The position numbers and the translations under genes are program-made. The notes under the pieces are model-generated. The model had not been told where the DNA came from and did no database searches. It saw nothing but the letters and a program-made list of their open reading frames with translations. Below, piece by piece: positions 35,290 through 46,700 of a DNA stretch of 64,000 nucleotides; positions within the stretch are counted from its first letter, which is position 1, and the number at the start of each line of letters is the position of its first letter. The DNA is from Closterium sp. NIES-65 (taxonomy: Eukaryota > Streptophyta > Zygnematophyceae > Desmidiales > Closteriaceae), in contig CANXME010000395.1 of NCBI GenBank assembly GCA_948144175.1, positions 39,169 through 103,168 of the forward strand. Direction: 5' to 3'.

Positions 35290-37700
35290 TCACATCACCG
35301 TGACATCCACATTCTTTGCCCCTTTGAGAACTGCTTGGATCCCTCTTGACAGCTGCTCTATTTTAAACGGCTTCACTGCATACCCATCCATCCCCGCTTC
35401 ATAGCACTGCTCTTTATACCCTGCCATGGCATGTGCCGTCAATCCCAAAATGGGAATCCCTCCTCTTGCTTGCGGGGACCGTTTATTACCAGCATTACCT
35501 GCTTCAAATTGCCGTATTCTTTTTGTTGCCTCCAAGCCATCCATAACAGGCATCTGTGCAGAGGAATAATGCACAAGATGACGGCGCAAGGTGAACAGAA
35601 GGAAAGAGAGATAAGGAGAGGAGCCAATAATGAGACACCATTCGCAACACAGGCACTGCCCCAATTCCACTCCACCCCATCACCCACACCCACCCTCACC
35701 TGAATATCCATCAGAATGACGTCGAACGACGCCGCCCGCTCCTCAATGGCAGTGAGCGCCAGCTGTCCGTTACCAGCAATCTCCACCGTCGCGCCCACCT
35801 TGGTGAGAGCATGCTTGGCCACGCGCTGGTTGACCATGTTGTCCTCTGCCAGCAGCACTCGCACCCCCGCCAGTAAGAGTGCCCCCCGAGCTCGGCTGGA
35901 GGGCACCAGAGGGCCTGACATGGACTTCACAGGCGTGCGCACCCGTGCTACTGCCGCTGGTGCTATAGCGCCTGGCACTGCTGCTGCTGCTCTAGATACT
36001 GCTGCTGGTGCGATAGCTCCGGCTGGTTCTGCTCGAGAAGCTGCTGCCGGTGTACCAGATGCTGCTGCTGGTGCTACAGACAGTGAGGATTTTGCTGTTG
36101 GCTTGCTCTGTGACGCCTGTACATTCGAAACCAGGGGAGGAGCAACACCAACGCTCCCAGCACCAGCAGTAGCACCAAATCCAATGCTGACGCTGCTGAT
36201 GCTTCCAGTTGTGGTGACAATTGTGGTGGCGGAGGCAATGGTAGCGGCAGAGGATGTGGTAGCGGAGGAGCTAGAGGTGGAAAAGAGTGAGGACGAGGAG
36301 GTGGAGGAGCACGAGGGCCGTCCAGAGCTTGCACCTGTACCTGAGTCTGATCCTTCCAGGCTGATCCTTCCAGGCTCCACTTGCCTGCCCGTGCTCCCAG
36401 TTTGTAACCCCATGGCCCTGACTGTGTCAGCAGGCCCTCCCCCACCAGCCACAGCATCAGCTCCCTGCCTCGATCGCACCTCTCCTGCTGCTGCTGCAGC
36501 TGCAGCATGCACCTGAGGAGCACCCTGAAGCTCCAGCTTGGCGGGTGGAGAAGCAAATTGCTGATGTTTACGTGTGGATGGCTGAGCTGCCGGGGCTGAG
36601 GTAGCGATGGCCTTATGCGATTGCTGAGCCTGCTGGTGTGCCTGCTGCTGTGCCTTCTGGGTTGCAACGGAGGGGCCAGGCAGCGGGAAGGGAGTTCCTT
36701 GGAGGAGACTTGGCAAGGGCTTCACAGGCAGTGAGCGCACGGAGCGAAGGGGGGCAGATGGGAGTGAGGCTTGGGCAGAAGGGGCAGCAGCTGCGTTTGC
36801 CACTCCTCCTGCTGATGCTGATGCTGCTGTTGCTGCTGCTGGTGGGACAAACAATGGCGGGTCTTTTGGTGCTGCCGGACCAAACACTCCTACACCTGAT
36901 GTGGATGTTCGGCCATACGAGGCAGCCCTGGTGTGTGAGACGAACCTAACCGCCTTAGTGCGGCCAGCAGCAGCACCAGCAGCAGCAGCTTTACCAGTAA
37001 CACTCACACCAGCAGCAGCAGCTTTACCAGTAACACTAACACCAGCAGCAGCAGCTTTACCAGTAACACTCACACCAGCAGCAGCAGCTTTACCAGTAAC
37101 ACTCACACCAGCAGCAGCAGCTTTACCAGTAACACTCACACCAGCAGCAGCAGCTTTACCAGTAACACTCACACCAGCAGCAGCAGCTTTACCAGTAACA
37201 CTCACACCAGCAGCAGCAGCTTTACCAGTAACACTCACACCAGCAGCAGCAGCTTTACCAGTAACACTCACACCAGCAGCAGCAGCTTTACCAGTAACAC
37301 TCACACCAGCAGCAGCAGCTTTACCAGTAACACTCACACCAGCAGCAGCAGCTTTACCAGTAACACTCACACCAGCGGCAGCAGCAGCCGCAGAACCCTT
37401 GGCTGCTCTTGCCATGCCTGCTGCCCCACCTTCTCTCCCAGCTCCTGCCCCCAAACCTCCCTCGCTCTTCCCCGCAGCCTCACCTCCCCCAGTCACCACC
37501 TCCCCTCGCTGCAAAGCCGAAGCAGACTCCACAGCAGCAAGGTGCAGCAGCAGCAGTCCAGGGTCAGAGCGGCGGTGCTCCAGGCGTCTTGGGGGGAGCT
37601 GCCAGAGGGAGGCGAGGTGCGGCGGGGGGAAGCGGTAGAACTGCGATGACACTTGGCTTCGCAGCTCTAGCTCCTGCATCTGCTGCCGCTGCCACGCCTC

Positions 37701-37751
<51 letters not shown>

Positions 37752-38361
37752 TTGAAGCTGCTGCAGCTGGTCTTGCTGCTCGTGCTGCTGCTGTTGCGGG
37801 TCCTGCTTGTTCTGCCCATGCTGCTGCTGTCGCCTCAGCTGCTGCAGCTTCTGCTGCTGCAGAAGCAAAATTTGCCGCTGCTTCTGCTGGGGGGTTGGCT
37901 GGAAAAGCACAGGGTCAGACACAATCTCAGCAGCACCAGGCGCCTGCTGCTCAGGCAGAGGGCCCAGCAGCGGGTGATAGTGCCCACCTGATAAACCACC
38001 TGGGAACCCGTGGCCCACACCTGAAAAACCACCTGGTGATGCTGCAGCGGTCACAGCTGCTGCTGCAGTCAGTGCTTCTCTCTCTGCTGCAGTCATGCCT
38101 CTGTATGAGCGCGACCGTCCCAGCCAGGGGGAGTGAGGGAAGGCTCCAGGGAACATGGGAGGGAGGAGAGGGGCGAGCGAGGGGGGAGGAGGAGAGGCGG
38201 TGAGGGGAGCGAGAGGGGGGGATTTGGGTGCTCTTGGGGCTGTGGTGGGAGGGGCGTCAAGGGCTGTGTTGCTCAAGCTAGTAGTAGAGGCGGCAGCACC
38301 AGAGGAAGCAGTGGTAGTGGTAGCAGAAGCAGTGGGAGCAGAAGAAGGAGCAGCAACAGCA

Positions 38362-38399
<38 letters not shown>

Positions 38400-40736
38400 G
38401 GCAGCAGAAGAAGCAGCAGCAGAGGCATCGGGGACAGCGGAGAGGGACGGGGAGCGTCTGCGAGCAGGAGGAGGCAAGGGGAGCGCAGGGTCCTTGTTGG
38501 ACGGGCTCCTCTGTAGCTGTGGTACGGCAAGCGACACCGAGGGGCGTGCCTGGGAGGAGGAATGAAGCGACACCGAGGGGCGTGCCTGGGAGGAGGAATG
38601 AAGCGGCAGAGAGAGCGCACTAGCAAGAGCACCTGCACTAGTAGACCCTGTGACTGATGTAGCAGTCATCATGACATCACCTCTTCTAGAGCTGCTGCTG
38701 GTGAGATCCTCTACTTCCAAGGCTGACACTGCCGCAGCTGCTGCAGGCTCGTAGCTGCCTCCAGACCTGCTGCCTCTCATGCTTGCCAGGCCAGGGGCTG
38801 AGGTTCGAAGAGCCGAAGCTGTTCTGGAATCATCCCAAGCCATGCCTGGCATTTCTCCCAAGCCTACCGCCGTCCCTGCGGGATTGGCTGGTGCTGCATC
38901 AATAAGGCTGTGAGGTGGCACGGCAGCATCAGCAGCAGCAGCAGCCGAAGTGTTGAGACCAACTCCAACCCTGACATTCCCAGCAGCAGGAGAAGAGGCA
39001 GAAGCGACAGGAGGAGCAGATGCGAGAGCATCGAGATCGGCAGCATCGACATCCCCACTGCTCCCAGTGGCAACGCTGCCAGAGCTGGGCCGAGAGGACC
39101 GGAAACTCGTGGTCGACCTTTCATCCATGCTGATGTGACTCGCATGCCCCCGCCGGGCAGGTAACGCTGCAGCAAGCGGTCGGGCAGCTGGAGAAAAGTT
39201 TGCGTTCGCAGCCCGAACCGAAGTGGCAGTTCCGGGAGCGAGAAAGCCCCAATCGTCTATCAGCTGCATGTCTCCGACCGACGCTGCCGAGCCTGGTTGC
39301 GCAGGCTCGGGAGACGCGGCCTGGTCCGGGGACATGGCACTAGGACGGGCGAGATTTGGAGAAAAGAGAGAGCGAGAGGATTCAGAGGCGAGTTTGGAGA
39401 GGGGAGGGGAGAGGTGGCGGCGGGAGGAGCCAGGTGAGCCGGCAATCCCCCCTGAGAGGCTCACATCCCGGGAGAATGCACGTGCTGCTGCTGAACGTGC
39501 CGCCACTGACTTGCCTCTTGCCACTGCTGCTGGGGAGGGAGGGATATTCCAATCGATCGAAGAAGTGTCTGAGAGTGTGGGCGTGCTTGTGCCCTCTGCT
39601 TCTGCCAGCTCCTCTCCTCTTCCTCCAATTGCGGCAGCACCTTCTGTTGCGCCTGCTGTTCCACCTGAAGCTGCCATGGTTACAGTTACTTCTGCAGTTT
39701 CTCTCGCCTCAGCTGCCCCTGCTCCAGCCCTTGCTTCAGCTTCCCTGTTTGCTCCCCCTTGTGCTCCTTGTCCTGACTTCACTGTCGAAACAACTCCACT
39801 ACCAGGCACTAGTACACTCCCCTCAACAACCCTTATCCCCGGCACACTCCCCCCCAAGCTGCCTCCCCAACTGCCTCCCCCACTGCCTCTCCCACTGCCT
39901 TCCCCACTGCCTCCCCCACTGCCTCCCCCACTGCCTCCCCCACTTTCTCCTCCACTCGCCCCCCACCCACCACTGCCTGTAACCCCTTTTCCCCTGGCCA
40001 CCCCCCACCCTCGTGGCGTGCGAGGGGAGAAGGGAGCAGCAGCAAAAGCAGCGGCAGCACGGGGAGAGGGGTCCTCTAGGTCCCTCCAGATGCGGCGGCC
40101 ACGGGGGGAGGACGTGGAGAGCGGTGCAACAGCAAAGCCAGCAGGGGGAGCAGCAGCAGCATGTGACCCTGCTGCGCCCTCTCTGCTCCCTGTGGGCGAT
40201 GGCAGCTTATTGGAATGCCACCACGTTGGTGACAGCAGCTTCGGAGAATGCAGGCTCGGAGAAGACGCATCCGCAGGGATGGTTTGCAGGCTCGGGCGCA
40301 CTGTGGCTGTCGATGCTCCTCCCGAGCCTAGCACCGGGCCTGAGAAGTACGCCGAACGTGCTGAACGGGGCCGGCCTTCGGAAGTGGAGGTTGGGAAGGG
40401 GCGAGGGCTGGGAATGGCGAGGGTGGGAGGGAGTGTGACCGAGGGAGGGATGAACAGCCCCCCCCTCCCGCCTGCACTTCCTTGCCCACTCTCCCCTCCA
40501 CTCCTCACACCACCATCATCACTCTCCCCCTCCTCTCCTCGCACCCTCCCCCCTGCCCTGGCAGTGGCAGCGGGAAGAGATGCTGCTGTGAGCAAGGGCG
40601 CGGGGGTCTGTACGCGGAGAAGTGAGCGAGGGGTGCGCGGGGGTGGAGTGTGGTTTGACTGGTGGATTGCTGGAGAAGACGCAGCAGAAGGAGCAGCAGC
40701 AGGGAGCGGAGAAGGAGCAATCGCCCCAGCAGCAGA

Positions 40737-40768
<32 letters not shown>

Positions 40769-43700
40769 CAGCAGCAGTAGCAGCAAAAGCGGGTGCGGAT
40801 TGGGTAGAATCGGAGGAGAGGGAGAGAGGAAGAGGCATGATGGCAGGGCTGGTGCTGGGGTAGTGTGCACTAGGGTAGTGTGCACTGGGGTAGTGTGCAC
40901 TAGGGTAGTGCGAGGGAGTCAAGGCAGGGACGAGAGGGGGGCTTTCAGGGGAGGAGTCTAGAGGGGACTGAGGAGCAGTGGCGAACTCCGTAGTGTGTCC
41001 CGATCGAGCTGATGCATACACCGAGCGAGCAGGCGTGTGTTCTGCTGAGGCTCCTCCTTGTAACGAAACGTACTCGTTAAAAGCCACGTGATCCGACATG
41101 CTCACAGACGAGTCAAACCGAGCGATTTCAGCCCCGTATCCAGCCAGGGGAAACCCGGGGGGGGGTTCAGAAGAAAGGGCGTAGAGAGAGGAGGAGGCGG
41201 CAAGAGAAGGAGGAGCAGACGGGTCGAAGGCCTGGGAGGGGTGTGCGGGAGTGGTGGTGGTGCCGGGAGGGGCGGTGTCGAGGCGGGCTGTGAAGAAGAA
41301 TGTGGATCCCTTGCCTAGATCGCTCTCCACCCACACCTCTCCCCCCATCATGTGCACCAGACTGTGTGGGGCCAGGGGAGGACGCAATGGGGTGGTGCTG
41401 GTGATGAAACAGGTGAGGCACGGAGGAAGAGCAGGGAAAGGCAGGGAGGGGCAGGGGGAAAGGCTGTAAAGAGCACATCATGGAGAAACAATGCAATGCT
41501 AAGGTCGCTTTGCAACCCCACCTCACCATCCCCACATTTATGCACCGGACCAGACTATGAGCGGAGAAAAGCACTCACCTCTGCACGATGCTGAGACCGA
41601 GCCCAATTCCCCCGCAGTCCCGCGTGTACGACATGTCCGCCTGCACGTAGTTGTGAAAAACCTGCTCTCACTCACACTCATGGAGCACCCACTCACCTCT
41701 GCACGATGCTGAGGCCCAGCCCTATTCCCCCGTAGTCCCGTGTGTACGACGTGTCCGCCTGCACGAAGTTGTGGAAAATCTCCCCCTGCTTCTCCGCACT
41801 GATGCCAATCCCCGTGTCCTTCACCGACACCAGGATCCACACCTCCTTCTCCTCCTCTTCCAATTCCCCTTCCACTTCCTCCTCTCTGCGTCCCCCTCTT
41901 CCGACCCGCCTCCCCGACCCACCTGCTCTCCTCCCAGACTCCTCACTACTTGCTCCGCGAAGCGACTCAACCCCGCTTTGACCTGACCAACCGCTATCCA
42001 TTCTCCTGCTGAACATGCCCCACATGCCAGAGCCCATGCTCGATCCCACCATCTCGCCCTCCCACCCGCTGCCCCTCCTCCTTCTGCTCCTCCCCAACCC
42101 CCCTCTGCTGATCGGCCGTGCAGCCGCTTCCCCCCCCATCCGCCCACTCATGCCTACCCTCGCACCAGCGCTCCCACTGACACTTACGTAAGTGTGGTCT
42201 AGCCGGCTTCTTAGCGCAGGGTCAGATGCAGGGATAGTCAAAGACGAGTCCAAGGCAGAGGGGTACATAGCAGGCTCGGAAGCAGCGACGAGAGAGTCGG
42301 GGGGGAAGGCACGGGAGCGGGTGCTGCTGCTGCGGCTGAAGACAGAAGACGCGTTGCTGGGTTGACTCTTCAGAGATCCCATGCTGAAAATGTTCGCCGC
42401 AGGCTTGTCCGGGAACCCCCCTGAAACAGCCCGGGGGAAGGCTGCAACTGGTGCAGGCGATGCCAGAGACCCCCCTGCTGCTGCTGTACCAAGAGAAAAC
42501 CCCATTCGTTCCCCCCCTCGGCCTCCCAAGCTTGCATCCTCAGGAACCCTCGAGGAGAGAGGGGGGCTTCTGACTTTCTTCCCTGCTGCCGCCTTGCTGC
42601 TTGCCTCTGCGCCCTCCCTCCTCACAAACGTACTGCCTAGATCAGACCACTGCAGCTCTGCACTGGACTTGAATGCTCCTGAACCCCCACTCCCTCTTCT
42701 CCCGGGATTCCCCATGCCCTCGCCGTCTCCCCGTCCCTCCCCTGCTCCTTCTCGGTCCCCTGACCTCACACCGACACCGCTGGCAGCCCCACCGGCCATT
42801 TCCTCAGGTGCGGGTTCAGGTGAGTTTTCAGGTGCTGCTGCAGCAGAGAACCCAGCCGCTGCGCGTTTCTCTGTCTCACTATCCCCACTGGCACCATCAG
42901 CAAACCACACAGCAAGGTTGGTTCTCGACCCTTTTCTTGACACACTCCTCGACCCAGATCGTGAAGCACTGTGGGAAATACCTCTAGACATTCCCCCTGA
43001 CCCACCAGACCCACCACCACCTGCAGCAGGACTACCGCCAGCACCACCAACACTAGCAGCACCAATTCCCCCCTTGAGTGCAGAGCCCAGCACCCCAGAC
43101 CCTCCCTTCCGTGCAGACACTACCACCCCAGAACCCCCAGGGGAGCCTTCAGAAGTGGATCGATGCATGTCCCTCGCTCTCATTGCACTGCCCACCAGCT
43201 CCTCTCCCCCTGAGCTCGAATCCCCCCTCTCCTGGTAGTTGGGGCCCAGCAGAGGCCGCTCTGCTGTGCGCTGGGCTGCATGGGAGGGCAGGGAGGGGTA
43301 GGAGGAGGAGACAAGCCCTGCTGCTGCTATCCGCCCGATCGTGCGCAGGCAGCTGCTGCTGCTGCTGATCACTGCTCGAGGCGTGATGTCATCGTCGTCA
43401 TCATCAGCATGGGTACGGATATCGTTGTTGTTCTTTTCATCCGAGCTGCTGCTGCCGCCGCCGCTGCTGCTGCTCCCACTGCTCTTACCGCCTCCCTTGC
43501 TCCCCCTGCTCCGTCTGCTCTCTCTGCTCCTGCGCCTGCGATGGCCAGTGGGAAGAGAGGAACCTTCTGGCTGCTGGCTGGCAGAGAGCAGCTGGGCTCG
43601 AAAGGAGTCCAGAGTCTGTCTGGCCCTCGCTGCAGCGTCCCTGTCACTCGTATCTGAATCACCAGTGTCTGACCAACCACTCTGAGGCATCCCCACCCCA

Positions 43701-46700
43701 TCACTACTTTGCTCGTGTGCGCCCGGTCGTCTCCTCCTGCTCCTCCCACCCGAACCAAACAGCTTGGCTTGGTCACTCTCGGACCTAACCAAGCTTGCAC
43801 GAGTCGCTCTAGCTATTGGACGAGCAGAAGAGTCTGAATACCAAGCAGCATCGCTTCTACCACTTTGAAATTCACTCACACTCCTCCCCACCTCCCTCCT
43901 GCTCCCTTCCCCACTGACCTCCTCTCTCCCCAGCCCACCTGCCGTCCCCTCTGGCCCAGAAGACACGTCTCTCCCCGCTTCTCCTCCTCCTCCTCCTCCT
44001 CCCCAATCCCCTCTCTCTCTCCCTGAGCTCCTCCCTGCATGACCGTTCCCCTGTCGGTGCCTGTGCCTGTGCCTCCCCGCCTTGCCTACTCGCTCCTTCC
44101 CATCACTGACTGCCTCGTGCCCTCTCTCCCTGCAAGTCCCCGCCTCCGAATCAACCTGCGGATGGAGGTTGCTCCCTGCCCCTGCATTCCCTTGCTCGAG
44201 CATTCGCTGCCGGAGAGCACGAGAAACCTCCGTGGGAACAAAGACATTGGTGTTAATGCCAGGGGTAGTATTGGAATAAGTGCTGCTGTTCGTGTTAGCC
44301 CTACGGTCAGTGTTCGTGGCGTTGGCATTGGTGTTGGGGTGGTTGTTACTGCTGCGGTTAGCAACAACGGAATGGGGGAGGGGGTCGGAGAGACGAGCAG
44401 ATAAGGATCCCTCCGGCCCTTCCCGGGAGGGCGGAGGGGTGAGCGGGGGGGAGTGCGGAGGGGAGGAGGAATGAGGACACGTGGCAGATCGAGGGACGTA
44501 CAGAGGTGAGTACTGCAACTGCTCATGCTCGTCTAGATGATGGGGCTTCTGATTTCCTTGCTCTTGCTCTTGCTGCTTCTCATGCTCCTGCTCTTGCGCT
44601 CGCTGTCGCTGGTGCTCCTGGTGGTGCTGCTGATCGTGGTGCTGGCGGTGGGTGTGATGGTGGCTACCGCTGTTGCCGTTGCGTGCCTTGTGGTGCATGC
44701 TGCTGCTGTTGCTGCTCCGCGTCTGCTGCTGACTGCTGCCTCCGCTCCTACCGTGGTGCCGCGTGCGAGAGGGAGGGCGGAAGAGCAGGGTGATCTCAAG
44801 GTCCACGGACCCTTGGTGGGTGAACTTTATTGCGTTTCCCACTGCCATTTCACGCCATGCCATTTCACGCCGTGCCATGTGATGCCGTGCCATGTGATGC
44901 CGTGCCATGTGATGCCGTGCCATGTGATGCCGTGCCATGTGATGCCGTGCCATGTGATGCCGTGCCATGTCATGCCGTGCCATGTGATGCCGTGCCATGT
45001 GATGCCGTGCCATGTGATGCCGTGCCATGTGATGCCGTGCCATGTGATGCCGTGCCATGTGATGCCGTGCCATGTGATGCCGTGCCATGTGATGCCGTGC
45101 CATGTGATGCCGTGCCATGTTACATCATGCCAAGCCATGCCATGCCATGCCATGCCATGCCATGCCATGCATGCCCCAGACGGCCCACGCAAGGACATCG
45201 GGGTGATGGAAAAAAAAAAAGAGGGTTTGGTGAGTCAGCAGCCATTGTTGCACGTGCTGCCTCAAACGAAGAAATAACAAGACAGGAAACTCTAAACACA
45301 CTGCAAACACAGGAACCTATGAGAAAAGGGGCCAAGCCAAGCCCCCCTTCAGGACTTACCCAGGTTGATGATGCACTGCTGCAGCCTGCCTGGGTCCCCC
45401 ACCAATGTGTGAGGCACCCCCTCCGCCACCTGCCATGAGAACAGCAGCTGCTTCTGCTCCGCCCGCACCTGGGGGTGGGAAGGGAGAGAGGGGGAGGCCA
45501 AGAGACGCCAGGGAAGAACTCACACGGCGCTGAGGCAACAGAGGCGCACTGACTGCTACAGATCGTGCAGACTCTATCCAGCGCCAGCTGCTATGCTTCC
45601 AACCCCGCGAGATCCAAAACGGTGTTGTGGAGTTGAAAAAACGGCCCAAAAATCTACCCTGGTGTCAGTCGGTCCGTCAGTCAGTCCGCCAGTCAGTCAG
45701 TCGGTCCGTCAGTCAGTCTGTCCGTCAGTCAGTCGGTCCGTCAGTCAGTCCGCCAGTCAGTCTGTTGGTCCGTGAGCCAGTCAGTCAGTCAGTCAGTCAG
45801 TCGGTCCGTCAGTCAGCAACGCGAGGCCTACTTTACTGTTCTTTGTTATTCGACTGGACCCACCTGCAGCATTCTCATGGTAGAGCCAACAACATCCCTG
45901 AGGGCGAAGGGCACTTTATCCAGCGCCAGCTGCCCCGCCTCTATCCTCGCCAGGTCTAAAACGGTGTTGGCGATGTTCAGCAGGCAGTCGGCAGATTGTG
46001 CCACCACCGTCAGATGCTCGTGCAGCTCCACCGTCAGATCGTTCCGCAGCGCGAGGGCGTCAGAGGAAGGGTGTGTGGCGAGGTCGTGCGGGTCGTGGGG
46101 GTCATGGGGGTCGTGGAGTGACTCGAGGGCGTCTAGAGCCAGTGCTGTCATGCCGATGATGCCGTGGATGGGCGTGCTGGGGTTGGGGGGGACAAGCGCG
46201 AGAGGGGCAGGTGGGGAACATGGGGAGTGTTGTGATCTCATATTTGATACAACATACATAGGCTAGAATTATATGTGTAGCACTTGTATAGATTGGGGGT
46301 TGTTTAATGTACCCTCCAACCACATTTTGTGGTTGGTGGGGATTGGTCCTTAGCTTGACCAATCCCAACCAACACACATTTGTTTGGGCCACAGGCAAGC
46401 TCAACCATTGGCCAACTCATTGGCCAATAGGGGTGATGGGGGTGATGGGGGGGTGATGGGGGTGATGGGGGTGATGGGGGTGATGGGGGTGATGAGAGTG
46501 ATGGGGGTGATGGGGGTGATGGTTGGTGAGGGGGGGTGATGGGGGTGATGGGAGTGATGGGGGGTGATGGGGGTGAGGGGGGGTGAGGGGGGGTGATGGG
46601 GGTGATGGGGGTGATGGGGGGTGATGGGGGTGATGGGGGTGATGGGGGTGATGGGGATGATGGGGGTGATGGGGGTGATGGGGGTGATGGGGGTGATGGG

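Noticed and set aside
39223..40863. 546-residue plus-strand open frame
   Set aside because: It is antisense to the histidine kinase linker, is made of the same Ala/Pro/Ser repeats, and has no domain; GC-rich repeats keep several frames open at once.
44845..45118. Minus-strand coding start in repeated MARHH units
   Set aside because: This is the 15-bp intron satellite read through the acceptor at 44842; the phase and family sequence place the exon start at 44841.
44866..45120. CRISPR-like array
   Set aside because: The repeats are contiguous 15-bp satellite units with no unique spacers, in a eukaryotic intron.
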